Source: Muricea muricata (taxonomy: Eukaryota; Cnidaria; Anthozoa; Malacalcyonacea; Plexauridae). Taken from it: 64,000 nucleotides of DNA. Positions 10,843 through 21,708 of the stretch are shown here, in pieces. The notes below the pieces were generated by a model that saw only the letters and a list, made by a program, of their open reading frames with translations, ran no database searches and was not told where the DNA came from. The DNA lies in contig OY979717.1 in assembly GCA_963855995.1 (NCBI GenBank), positions 43,486,107-43,550,106 of the forward strand, read 5' to 3'. Position 1 is the first letter of the stretch. Every line of letters starts with the position of its first letter. A program made the translations under genes and the position numbers.

Positions 10843-11903
10843 TCAACTGCCAAACCTTGATTTATGCTGCTGTAAAAGCTCCTCCATTGGAGGCTTTGGA
10901 ACAGCAGCAATGTTTTTGTCAATATTGCGTGGGTCATCAGGTGCTACACTCAGCTTCTGTGCAACTGGGCCAGCTGTGGTTTTTCGTTTTTTAAAAATAG
11001 AACTTATTAGCTCAGGAATATAATTATATTCTTTTGGTTCCATCACCAGCGCAGGAGACCACATCTTTATTCTTTTATTGAAGTGGTATCTGTATCTAGT
11101 ACATTGATAAATATTATCAGAATATAAACACTGACTTTTATGCACTATTTACAGGTACTGTTTAATGATCAAGATAATATACAACATGAAATTGCACTGA
11201 CCTTGCCTTTCCATCAGCTGTTTTTGCAGCTTGTCTGTCTCGGTGCTCATTAAAATCAATTGCTGCCAGCTCATTTCTTAGTTTATATCCAACAAAACTA
11301 TAGAATACAAACAGTGTTATAAAGTAAGCACAGAAATCATATTGTACTTTGAAAGTAATCTGTACTGTAGTGTTTGTCACATTGGCTCATCAAATGTTTA
11401 TAGCATACCTAATGCTGCTGCACTAAAAATTGCCCAGCACTGATGAATAGTCCTTCAACAGGAACTGGTTGAAAGATCAAATGCAATGTCCAATGCAGCA
11501 ACTTTTTACTTTATCACATAACAGAAAAGATATCTTCATGACACTTACGAGTATGAATGACGTTTAGGGCTGTACGTCAACAGGTGACTATAAAAAGACT
11601 CCAGGAATCCTGTATGCCTAAAGTAAGAATTTCAGACAAGACAGTACAATATTGCATAATTACAAAATGACATGTATGTGGCACCTTACTAAGGTTCTGT
11701 GCCCAACACAAACAAAAAATAACATTAACTTTCTGATAATTGCATTACAGTTATTTGTACAACTGTATATCCCTACAACTGTATGACACTAACCTGAAGT
11801 TTGTGTAATAGTGCATTTCATTGAGGAGACGTTTCTGTAGTACAATTTTACGTAAAGCTTCTTGAGCTGATGAGTCCTTGGATAGCCATGGCTTTGCTCT
11901 CTC
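10843..11903 (-). CDS. Four C-terminal exons of a transposase-derived gene family
   Basis: Four minus-strand exons join in phase at canonical GT-AG introns: 11794-11903, 11549-11617, 11202-11297 and 10843-11095 (stop at the low end). The product carries ALRKIVLQKRLLNEMHYYTN, then HTGFLESFYSHLLTYSPKR, then LRNELAAIDFNEHRDRQAAK, then KEYNYIPELI and a tail DDPRNIDKNIAAVPKPP. I recognise this as the C-terminal part of a large protein family shared by fish and cnidarians that looks transposase-derived (ISL2EU/ISL3-like order), but the exact family name is uncertain. All three internal junctions keep the frame (codons split as AG|G, TC|T, AG|A), so these exons look intact. Exons encoding the catalytic middle are not visible. 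Just upstream lies the 28-bp repeat of the 11934-15825 interval, which may have displaced them. Confidence 0.65.
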
Positions 11904-11933
11904 CTACTTAGAGGTCGTTGACAAATAGATTTC

Positions 11934-14900
11934 GTCCACCGATCGCGGACTTGTTCCGCGAGGGGGGAGGGGGTTGGCCTTTGAATCCGCGTTGAAAAAC
12001 AGAATAAGGACGAAACCTGACTTAGTCTTCAATAAAACATCGGTAGTATAAAATCCAATAGATTGTTAGTATGATAGTGTCCTCGAAGCAAAGCACTGAA
12101 AGTATCAACAACAACCATAACACTCCACGCCTATCCATGCCAGAGTACATTGCGTGCATGCGTTAGCTGCTTGCTCATTTTTACTATTTTTCTAATCTTG
12201 CTTTTTAAACCTTCATGAAAAGTCTTTTAAAGTTTTTTTTAATCGTAACGTACTTATACGAACGTAGCTACCGTACTAAAAAAGAGATGCGTATCGTAAA
12301 ATACAACAGCTCCCTGGAGTCAAGTCTAACAACAGCTGGGAAATTTGTTACGCATGCGTCAACTTCAACTTGCGTGGAGTCCACAAACTATTTTCGCGCA
12401 AGATGGCGGGGAATTTCAAAGTCAAAATAATTTTCTGTGTCGTCTTTTTTGGCTTATTTTAAAGTCTATTTTTGCAAGTCCAGAAGAAGGACCTTATTAA
12501 ATCGTATGCGGCAAATATTCAATTTAATTTCTACGTACAATAGAAAAAATATTCTTTCCCAAAGCGCTCTTTTTTGTAGCTGCTATGGCGTTTGACATGC
12601 TAGTCACGGACGAAGTGTCCTTTCTCAAGTTCTTTTTACATGATTAAAAAAAGTCAGCAGATTTTAAATTATACCTAAAAGCACTAATAAGCTAGTTGTC
12701 TACAGGTTACTCAAATAAAAAAAGATTAAGGTATCGTTTTGGCTGTAATAGAATTAGAATGAAGATATTAAAACACTGCAGTTTTCTTTCTTGAAGTATG
12801 TAAGTAATGTATTTATGTATGTATGTATTAGTATTAAACATTTATTAACAACAGAAGGTAAAGGTATCTACAACATACACCAGTTTAGCTTATGCTAGCC
12901 TGCTACTGGTTCTTAGGACATAATTACATACATGATATATAGCAATCCAATGATGCTGGTTAATATAACATTACAAATCCATTAAGCTATAGACCTTCCC
13001 ATTGGAAAGTGAACCTTTTCGGTACTAGACAAGAAAAAAATAGGTTGGGTCTACTCATGTACATTGCAGCTCAGTGGATTAACTAAAGACATTTCATCTT
13101 TTTGCTTAATCAATTAACAGCAGAGCTGTCCATTAAAATACAAAATTTGTTCATGGCCCTGGCCAAATAAAAATTGTATGGCACATTGCAACTCAATGGG
13201 TTGACAACAATGACAAGTGCCTTTGAAAGGAAAACATGTCCAGAACATACATGAATACTTTGTTCTTGGAAACTAAGAAGCTTTACATCAATTATATCAC
13301 TGAATTCACTGGATTTTGCTACCACATCTTGCAATCAGATTCAGGTGGCTGTCATTCCCACAGGAGCCAGGATCTCGACCAAGAAGCTATAGAAGTGTCC
13401 ATTACTTACACAGCATACTGCTAAATAAAATTGTGTAAATATTGCAAAATTAATCAATTCTAGAAGTGCAGGATAACAAAAAATACCCATTTGCAGTAAG
13501 GAACCATCTTAAAAAACTACACAATACAGCCAAAATTAATGTCAGTTGTTTGAAATGTATACTAAACAGTTTGCTTATCATATTCCATGCTAACTTCAAT
13601 GGCAAAATTTGACTTGAAGGGTTATTTTTGCACATGAAACAACCTTGAATTTATTTTTCTGAATTTCTGGAGAATTCAATTGAATGACATTGTTCAGAAA
13701 CATTCAATACTATATGTATACTAATAATTATTAATAAATTGTCAAATTATTTGAATCACTTAAATCCCCTAAAATCATAAAATGATTGTTGACAAATTGT
13801 AAAATCGACTTGTTCAGACTTAATTATATAATTTTTGTGTGTAAATGTGTGTAAAAAATGTACAATGAAAATTTTCAAATAAAATAATAAGTTATATAAT
13901 AAGTTGTGTACAAAAGCTACTGGTGTTCATTGTGTTGGGTAATTGCATTGCATTGGGTAAAGCAAAAATGCAAAACAAATCTTTTTTGTAACGTCAATTT
14001 CATAAAATATTCCTTGTAGACACACAACAGAACAAATTTTTAAATTTTTGTCCAAACAAAAGTTGGGTTCGAAGGAAAATATGTTGCGAGCCTTTACACT
14101 TCAGGGGCCGGTTGTACCAAAGGCGTTTAGCTTAAACGGTGGATAAGTGAAATTTAAAAATCACTTTTACACCTAGCACGGAACCGAAATTATGAGTTTA
14201 ATATAATAAATTTTTAGTTTTATATACAATTGTTCTTCTCAGGCTCAATAACTTCAGCTGGTTTGGTTATACAACATGCAAACTTGTTTTATATTTTTTA
14301 CTTATCCACCGTTTAAGCTAAACGCCTTCGATACAACCGGCCCCAGGTGTAGAATACGGCAGTGATATTCGAACAATTCCCAGAGGAATAAATATGGCGT
14401 CATGGCACCACAAATATACTTGATATAATGCAACAGAATTAAAGCACGTTATAAAGCACGAACTATACAGTTATCTCAAATTAATGCCGGGCAATGTACT
14501 CTAAATCTTCATGTAACTAGTAACAGTTAAATGAAACGCGTGTACAAAGCCGATCGCGTGCGAGGTCAATTTTTATTCCCAGACGCCAACTGTGCACATT
14601 TCGATCAGCCTTAAGTTCTCGCGTTTTTTAGCGAACCAGTCCAATTTTTATGAAGCCTATTAATAACATCTAGAAATCAAGGTTGGCAGGTGGAAAGATA
14701 GGTACTGCAAGTAACTTTTTGGAGGATAAGCTAATTGTGTTGAATATGTGATACTAACCACTACACAACAAGTAGGCTCGAATTCTAATCCAGTCATGAA
14801 CGCATGGAATTTCTGTTGTCTAGCACACAAAATCATTGCAACAAAACTCCATCAGGGAAAGACGTAAACAAAATATAACAGCATACTTGAATTTTACCTA

Positions 14901-15825
14901 CTTTTTGTAGTGTCCTGATCAAAAACCACGCTCCACAATATATTCTTGCCGACCAAGTACCCACAAAGCCAAAAACAATAATGACGCCAATGATCGCGGC
15001 TCTGCATCACGAATTATACCATTTCTGTTCAATCAAAAATTTCTGGAATAGTCTTGAGTGTCCAGGATTTAACTCTGTAAATGCAATTGCCGAAACGACT
15101 TGTCTTCATTCAACAATTTTGTGTCAAATTCCAATTACATTTACAGCGATGTGAATGCAAAAACAGACACAGCCCGCCTGATGGCAAATTTTATTTCAAT
15201 ACAGCCGATTCTTGTCATTAAATGCACGTAATCCATAAGCCTACGTTTTTCTCCTCAAGTGTAAATCGATCATCTTCAGGAACAAACGAAAATAAGAGGG
15301 AAACAAAGCGCTAGAAACTGTCCTGCTAAATCAAAGTGCATGTGGAATACGTTTGTTGCAAAAACACAAGTAGAATGCAATAGCCAGCGATTGTCCTGCG
15401 CAGCGACAACAAATTTCCCAGCTGTTAAGTCTAACTAATTATTCCTACCGCTGCCTATTTGATTGCGGTCATTTGTTTACATTTGTAGCGAAGAGCATGA
15501 CTGCACTTACGAATGGCACGGATTTTATGTTCAAATTCGTCGCTTTTAGTCAAGAAATTTATGACTTTTATTGATAAAAGGTATTTTCTATTTCATAATT
15601 TTACCTCATGTTTTATAAAAATTAATATTTTATATTTGAATATACAAAAAACACAATACTGCAGCAACTGTATTCGCGAGGTTTCTACACTCAATATCGT
15701 ATATTTGTTGTCAACATGGCATTTTTAATACACAATTAACACTTTCATATGTCGGTCCGCGATGAAGCGGGGGGGGGGGGGGAGGGGGTTGACAACTTCG
15801 CGGAACAAGTCCGCGATCGGTGGAC
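11934..15825. mobile_element. 3.9-kb interval bounded by 28-bp GC-rich inverted repeats
   Basis: The 28-bp sequence beginning GTCCACCGATCGCGGACTTG (11934-11961) recurs exactly in reverse complement at 15798-15825. Both repeats are GC-rich in AT-rich surroundings and each is followed inward by a G- or C-rich stretch, including G14 at 15769-15782. The interior has no recognisable transposase; it contains a MITE (14104-14344) and AT-rich DNA with short unconvincing frames. It may be one non-autonomous TIR element or two inverted copies of a small satellite-like unit. It separates the C-terminal exons (to 11903) from a possible N-terminal exon (15947-16214) of the same minus-strand gene. No target duplication was found. 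Confidence 0.55.
14104..14344. mobile_element. 241-bp MITE with GGGGCCGGTTGTA ends
   Basis: Inverted repeats begin GGGGCCGGTTGTA and extend through GGCGTTTAGCTTAAACGGTG on both sides, about 50 bp per arm with few mismatches. The inner part is AT-rich with no coding potential. No clear target duplication. It lies inside the 11934-15825 interval, so it is either nested there or part of the same repeat landscape. Confidence 0.8.
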
Positions 15826-15946
15826 TCACTACACCCACTCACCTGTGCGAGTCTGTCTGTGTCTCCGCTTCTCTACAAAAAATGAATAAATATCGACGAA
15901 ATCTTTCAAATGCTATTCAAGCTCATAAATAATGTAAATATCTTAC

Positions 15947-16214
15947 CTCGAACTCGCAGGATTCCTCGCTGAATTTTGCGCAAAATTATTTAAAAGGACT
16001 TCAGCCAGTTCTTTATCGGTCTTAAATTTGAGATCTTCTTTCAAAGAACGCCACCGCTGAAATTGCTCACACAAACGTATTTTTGTCGAATCTTTTTTGG
16101 CAAGGTACTCCTTGCAAAAAACGTTTTTTCCTCACTAGTTGGTGCGCTAAGAACACTTGATATTTCGTCACGAACTCGTCGAACCGTAGAGGAACAGCCA
16201 GCGCGCTCCTCCAT
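15947..16214 (-). pseudogene. Candidate N-terminal exon with a homopolymer frameshift
   Basis: An ATG at 16212-16214 opens a minus-strand frame (MEERAGCSSTVRRVRDEISS). Near the T6/A6 tracts around 16115-16130 the sensible reading moves to another frame, encoding FCKEYLAKKDSTKIRLCEQF and a charged helix ending at a GT donor (GAG|GTAAGA, 15947/15946). The charged WRSLKEDLKFKTDKELAEVL segment resembles N-terminal exons of the same family as 10843-11903, so it may be the first exon of that gene. A 1-nt change would explain the shift, either biological or an assembly error. I did not recognise a named domain. Confidence 0.4.
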
Positions 16215-16259
16215 GTTGCGGCTAGCTGTGAATAATAATTAGCTACAACTACGTTAATT

Positions 16260-16295
16260 AACATTCCTTTCTGTAGGCCTACAGAAAGGAATGTT
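16260..16295. repeat. Perfect 36-bp palindrome
   Basis: The halves AACATTCCTTTCTGTAGG and its exact complement abut with no loop, centred on AGGCCT. It lies about 45 bp upstream of the ATG at 16214 on the minus strand. It may be a small fold-back insertion or inverted duplication scar; perfect palindromes of this size are also prone to assembly artefacts. Confidence 0.85.
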
Positions 16296-16648
16296 TTGAT
16301 GCGCAGAACAGATGCGCAGAATGGACATGACTTCCACTTTAAATTTCATTGAACATATGTGAGGGACAATTAGAATATGGAATTACAATTAAATATGGAA
16401 CTAAACTCACCAATAGCTAAGAATTCAAGTTGGCAGTTCAGTCTTCGATCACTAAAAACTTAATGGAAAAAATGATTTCGCACAAGTTGATAACAACAAG
16501 ACACAACACAGGAAAGTCGAGCGTTTTCGGTAGGGCTTGCACGAACCATACTTCATGGTCACATGCTCCCGCTTAAAATTCAATAATACCAGGAAAGTAT
16601 TTCTTTGGCTGATATTTTTTTATCCATTTTATCATTTTCCGGAGCTCC

Positions 16649-17056
16649 AATGGACCAATTGCATTATGGACAGAATTTTGAAAAAGTTAAAGTGGGAAAA
16701 TTCATTATTACAGCATTGAAGAGCATCCTAAAATTAGTAAAATTGCAAAGTTTGGTCGCGAAATGTTGTAAAATGAGGAAAATATAGCCCTGCAAAGTTT
16801 GCGAATTTTGTATACTTTTGTATTACGCACTGAAAATTGATACCGTTTTCTCGATGTTGGTATCAATTTTCCGTGCGTAATACAAAAATATACAAAATTT
16901 GCAATCTTCACAGGCTTACATTTTCCACATTTTACAACGTTTCGCAACCAAACTTTGCAATTTTACTAATTTTAGCATGCTCTTCAATGCTGTGGTGATA
17001 AATTTTCCTATTTCGACTTTTTTTCAAAATTTTGCCCATAATGCAATCGGTCCATT
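16649..17056. mobile_element. Fold-back element family B, copy 1 (408 bp)
   Basis: Two arms of about 195 bp are inverted copies around an AT-rich centre near 16845. Ends read AATGGACC...GGTCCATT. Arms share ATTTTGAAAAA, GTAAAATTGCAAAGTTTGG and TTGTATTACGCAC. A second copy of the same length lies at 27812-28219. Such long-arm elements with no coding capacity are classed as fold-back or MITE-like. Target duplication unclear here. Confidence 0.8.
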
Positions 17057-17541
17057 CAAACGAGTCTGCATCCTTCAGGATGTCCTTGGTAATAGGACTT
17101 TGTCAGGATGTCTTTCGCTACAAGTCGAAGACAATAGATGTAAGAAAACATAAAAGACCTTTGGCCCTCGCCAAACCTCTGACCGCAAACCGCAAACTTC
17201 GAATCGTATTTTGAACACAATGTCAGCTCTAGGAAGATGGGGATATTTGGCGTCACGGTGAGAGATTTTTTCAACAAATTTAGTTGACCGTTCTACAAGG
17301 TTTATGTTCTTTAAGACGTAATGAGAGATTTCCGCCAGTTTCGCCAATATATACCAAACCACATTCACATGGAATGCGGTACACACCGGGTTTCTGAAAT
17401 TCATTAACGGTATCCTTATGTGTGCAGAGAGATCGAAACAATTTGTTTTCACTAGAATGGTATAACTGAATGCCAGCTTCTTTTAAAATCCTTTCGATTT
17501 TATGTGAAGCTGAACCAATATACGGTAGACTGACAGAGGAC

Positions 17542-19552
17542 CAGGGGCGGATCTAGGGTGATGCGACCGATGCAAAAGCGTCAGTCAGAATTTGGTGAAA
17601 ATAATTAACATAAATTATTTACTTAATTAGCTGATGCTAATTAATTCTTAGCTACCATTCACAATCTTTTTAAATTTCTATTAATTGCGCTCTAAAATAT
17701 GTATTTTTTCTTACTAATGATCTTTTTCATCATTTTTACGATTATTTTATGAAATTGTACAATTTTTGGCCTCCCTTGAGCCGTAAATAACAGCAAGTCC
17801 GCTAACTCCACTTAATATGTTTATTAACGGATAAAATTTCGCGATTTAAAGATAATTCGGATTCATGACGGGATATTTTTGTCGACATACTTTACGTTAA
17901 ATTCAATCCCTCGGGTAGACCCTGGGCAGACCTTGAGGATCACTTGAGCATACGTCCCGAGTCCTTTGAGCATCAGTCAGCCGCGTTTTGCTATTGTTTT
18001 TCTTGTTGGCAATGGATACAAGTGATGCTCTAAGCACGAAAAAACATTGTGAGTGATGCTGACTGATGCTCGCTGCTGCTTTTGGATAACTGCTGCGTCA
18101 GATTATTTCAGGATTTGCATATTTGCGCGTTCTACGATCGACATCATGGCGGGCGTTATGCAAATGAATTTCGATCTGCGTTCATTGCTTCAAGACGATA
18201 AAAATATCAAAGTTGATGCGGTGAAAAAAGCCACGAAGTGAAAGCACTGTCGCTCATTTCAAAAGGCAAAAATATGGATCCACTTCGAAGTGATAAACAT
18301 GTGAGAGATCTACATGCGGAGCTGTTGATTCCCCAGCACATCACTGGCACATGGAAATTTCAATTTGATGAATTACGTGCATTTAAGTAAGTGTTATGAG
18401 GCATTTAGACTTTACATACAGTGTAATGCTATGAAGACATCAAAATATTATTGTTTCATAAAAGAAGATAAATTCTAAAGTGTATGTTTGACTCTGTATA
18501 TTATCTATAATTTATACTATAAATACAATGTATTTAATTAAATAAAATATTAATATCAGTTTATCACACTCAAAACAGTTGTGACTATAATGCCTTGTAG
18601 TGTTGTACTTTTGTTACAAGAGATATATGGTAGCATTAAATAACTGTATGGATTTTTGGTATATTTGTATAAAAATATAATTTATATTCTTAAATTGATT
18701 ACTGAAATTTGAATGCATCAATTGATTAATTAATTCCTTTATTAGCATACACAAAAACAAAACAACCACACTTCAATAATTCTATGAATAATTGCATATA
18801 ATTTAGAGTATGTTATGCTTACAGCCAAGTGCCAAATACATTTATTAACATATTCTGTACTTATATATTTTGTACAAATTAACTTACATGAAATCGCTGC
18901 TGTTGGAACATTATCTATTATCAATATTTTGCCTCATCTAATCCTGCTGCTGTTGGAACATTATTTACTATCAATATTTTGCCTCCTCTAATCCTGCTGC
19001 TGTTGGAACATTATTTACTATCAGTATTTTGTCTCGTCTAATCCTGCTGCTGTTGGAACATTATTTACTATCAATATTTTGCCTCCTCTAATCCTGCTGC
19101 TGTTGGAACATTATTTACTATCAGTATTTTGCCTCGTCTAATCCTGCTGTTGTTGGAACATTATTTACTATCAATATTTTGCCTCGTCTAATCCTGCTGC
19201 TGTTGGAACATTATTTACTATCAATATTTAGCTATACAATACATTTTTGATATTTTTTCTTTTTTTCCCAATTTTACATCTGAAACTTTTTTCTTTAAAA
19301 AATGTATGTGATTTAGAAACGTGTCTATTTTTATGAAAAATTTTAATAGAAATATAGAAATATTTATAAAAAAGCCTTGATTTTTAACCATCGTTCAGTG
19401 TTAAATATTGCTCTCAAAACGCAGGAAATCACATTTCCAGGACCCTAGATTTCAAAATTTTCTGGGGGGCATGCCCCCGGACCCCCCTGGAAATCTCGCG
19501 CCTTCGGCGCTCGCTTGCGCATCAGTCACAAAAACCGCTAGATCCGCCCCTG
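17542..19552. mobile_element. hAT-like non-autonomous element with exact 8-bp TSD
   Basis: Ends read CAGGGGCGGATCTAGG and, inverted, CTAGATCCGCCCCTG, the consensus type seen in many hAT elements. The target CAGAGGAC is duplicated exactly (17534-17541 and 19553-19560) within the Penelope GIY-YIG/RT fragment, which fixes both borders. No transposase was recognised. Around 18146-18386 two short plus-strand frames (MNFDLRSLLQDDKN; then KHVRDLHAELLIPQHITGTW) end close to a GTAAGT donor, which may be a captured host exon. The right third carries a 50-bp minisatellite. Confidence 0.9.
18896..19229. repeat. 50-bp minisatellite, about 6.7 copies
   Basis: The word GCTGTTGGAACATTAT recurs at exactly 50-bp spacing (TGTTGGAACA at 18901, 18951, 19001, 19051, 19101, 19151, 19201). 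Units differ at a few positions only (CAATATT/CAGTATT, CCTC/CGTC), so expansion is recent. It lies inside the hAT-like element and has no spacer variation that would suggest a CRISPR array. Confidence 0.95.
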
Positions 19553-19868
19553 CAGAGGACTGATATTCGGTCTTTTCCCGTACCTGTTGTCGTGTTTTGA
19601 TAGCATTGTCTATGAATTTCTTAGGATAAACATTCATTTTTAAAACACTTCTCAAATGTTCAAGTTCTCCTTCAATGTTGTCCACCTCACAAATTGTTTT
19701 CGCTCGGTTAATAAGTGTCTTACACACTGAGTTCTTCATGCCATAGGATGGTGAAATGAGTTATAGTGCAGATACCTGTCCGTGTGTATTGGTTTTCTAT
19801 ACACCTTATGTCCTAATGACCCATCTTCCTGAATTAACAGTACAATAATACAATAATATAATAGTAAT

Positions 19869-20450
19869 ATTGTATAATAGTATATATTTGTACTGTTAAT
19901 TCAGGAAGATGGGTCATTAGGACATAAGGTGTATAGAAAACCAACACACACGGACAGATATCTGCACTATAATTCATTTCACCATCCTAGTATAAAGAAC
20001 TCAGTGTGTAAGACACTTATTAACCGAGCGAAAACAACTTGTGAGGTGGACAACATTGAAGGAGAACTTGAACATTTGAGAAGTGTTTTAAAAATGAATG
20101 GTTATCCTAAGAAATTCATAGACAATGCTATGAAAACACGACAACAGGTACGGGAAAAGACCGAATATCAGTCCTCTCTCAGTCTACCGTATATTGGTTC
20201 AGATTCACATAAAATCGAAAGGGTTTTAAAAGCTGGCATTCAGTTATACCATTCTAGTGAAAACAAATTGTTTCAATCTCTCTGCACACATAAGGATACC
20301 GTTAATGAATTTCAGAAACCCGGTGTGTACCGCATTCCATGTGAATGTGGTTTGGTATATATTGGTGAAACTGGCCGAAATCTCTCACGACGTCTTAAAG
20401 AACATAAGACTAACTGCGAGAAAGAACAAACGAAGAAAAGCAATAGAAGC
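19869..20450 (+). pseudogene. Penelope-like element, RT tail plus GIY-YIG, right inverted arm
   Basis: The plus-strand frame reads [20 protein letters not shown], a Penelope-type RT end, then KKFIDNAMKTRQQ, and a GIY-YIG module (YRIPCECGLVYIGETGRNLS, then RRLKEHK). It is the mirror of 17303-19841 and lacks the N-terminal RT. Its 3' part is cut by the start of a Tx1-like LINE near 20451, so the frame runs out of Penelope sequence into LINE 5' sequence (open to 20783). Only the domain identity is solid; the element is truncated at both ends. Confidence 0.82.
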
Positions 20451-20488
20451 AAATCTTTAATCTTATCGTGGTGGACACCCAAGAAGAA

Positions 20489-21688
20489 ATGGAGCAGCAA
20501 GACGAGCGAGTTGGTGTTGGTGCTCCTGGCGTTGGTGTTCCTGGTGGTGGTGCTCCTGGTGTTGGAGCCCTTGGTGTTGGTGTTCCTGGTGTTGATGTTC
20601 CTGGTCTTGGTGTTCCTGGTCTTGGTGTTCCTGATCTTGGTGCCCCTGGTGTGGTTTCAGAGATGGATTTTGCTGCAGCTGCCCGTGTTTCCGGCGTGGG
20701 AGAACAACGAAGTCATCGTTTTCGACCAAATGAGCCGAGGCTTGGGCGTCCCAATACGATTGTCTTACATACTAAGGCATTAAACACGGTGTCGGTTAAG
20801 GACGTTATCGAAGCCGTTATTCGTGTTGTTGATGTTAAGGTAGTCAAGACTGTGCAATCCATGCCACACGATCGCTACCGCGTCACCTTTCGTACCAATG
20901 AGGCTAAGATGAATTTTATATCGCAGCCTTTTACAATCAAAGACGTAGAAATTGGCGTCCAACCGATCGAAAGTCCGATTTTAGACGTCAAAATACTGTA
21001 TGTTCCAAGCGAAGTGCCTAATAAAGTGGTTGCTGAATCTGCTGCTCAATATGGCACAGTCGAAACTATAGCGCGTGAAATGTTGACCGAACAAGGGTTC
21101 CCAATGGTCGAAACTGGGAGTCGGATTGCAAAGATGATGGATATTAAATCCGATATACCACGTAAATTGCGTGTATTCGATTTTCCAGTGGAAATTCGTC
21201 ATAAAGGGCAGCTTCCTCAATGTTTTCGATGCCGTCAATTAGGTCACCGTGCGAATGAGTGCCCAAATGACGTTGTATGTTTTAAATGTGGCATTGTTGG
21301 TCACACACGTGATCAGTGCTTTAAGTGTTTTCGTTGTGGCAAGTTTGGCCATGTTCGGGCAAACTGCCCTGAGTTGCACCCTCCTCAGGAAGTACCTCGT
21401 GAGACAGCTGTGGTAATGGATACCAAGAATGGTGAAACTTCACAGGAAATACGGTCGCAGCCTGAGTCACACAATGAACAGCCACAGTCAATTTCTCAAG
21501 ATACTCCCGAGTCTCAAGACCATTCCCCGCCACATAATTCCTCTACGTCCCGATTTCCTCCTACGTCTCAGTCTCCTCCAGATAATCAAAGTTCACCTGT
21601 GCTATTAGATACCAGTGTGGTTAGTTCTTCCCAAGGTGCCTTGATAACGGAGAAAGGAGAAATGGATCTAGAGTCTGATCCACTATAG
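20489..21688 (+). CDS. LINE ORF1 protein with three zinc knuckles and elastin-like head
   Basis: The frame is open from GTG at 20468, but the first ATG is 20489, chosen as the start. The head (about residues 10-60) is a low-complexity array of GVGVPG, GLGVPG and GVGAPG units, the VPGVG-type repeat of elastin. The middle domain ([13 protein letters not shown]... to [11 protein letters not shown]) looks like the RNA-recognition fold of L1-group ORF1 proteins. Three CCHC knuckles follow: [28 protein letters not shown] and [15 protein letters not shown] Ser/Pro/Gln-rich tail ends at 21688. Role: RNA binding in the retrotransposition particle. The frame is intact, unlike ORF2. Confidence 0.85.
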   Translation: MEQQDERVGVGAPGVGVPGGGAPGVGALGVGVPGVDVPGLGVPGLGVPDLGAPGVVSEMDFAAAARVSGVGEQRSHRFRPNEPRLGRPNTIVLHTKALNTVSVKDVIEAVIRVVDVKVVKTVQSMPHDRYRVTFRTNEAKMNFISQPFTIKDVEIGVQPIESPILDVKILYVPSEVPNKVVAESAAQYGTVETIAREMLTEQGFPMVETGSRIAKMMDIKSDIPRKLRVFDFPVEIRHKGQLPQCFRCRQLGHRANECPNDVVCFKCGIVGHTRDQCFKCFRCGKFGHVRANCPELHPPQEVPRETAVVMDTKNGETSQEIRSQPESHNEQPQSISQDTPESQDHSPPHNSSTSRFPPTSQSPPDNQSSPVLLDTSVVSSSQGALITEKGEMDLESDPL

Positions 21689-21708
21689 CGGAATCGTGAG
21701 AAAGCAGA

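Larger units (their letters stand above)
17303..19841 (-). mobile_element. Penelope-like element fragment, left inverted arm
   Basis: Minus-strand remnants of a Penelope-like RT tail and GIY-YIG endonuclease. The part at 19553-19841 encodes the RT-proximal region (KTLINRAKTICEV, KKFIDNAIKTRQQ), and 17303-17533 encodes the GIY-YIG module (CECGLVYIGETGG). They are one copy split by a 2,011-bp hAT-like insertion at 17542-19552. It is an inverted duplicate of 19869-20450 with a roughly 30-bp AT-rich spacer near 19842-19868. In Penelope-like elements the GIY-YIG domain supplies the nick for target-primed reverse transcription. This copy is 5'-truncated and inactive. Confidence 0.8.

Noticed and set aside
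18896-19229. Regularly spaced repeats that might suggest a CRISPR array
   Set aside because: The whole 50-bp unit repeats with few changes and there are no unique spacers; it is a minisatellite inside a eukaryotic hAT-like element.
20463-20729. Antisense His/Gln-rich frame (HQDQEHQ repeats)
   Set aside because: It is the complement of the elastin-like repeat of LINE ORF1, with no independent support.
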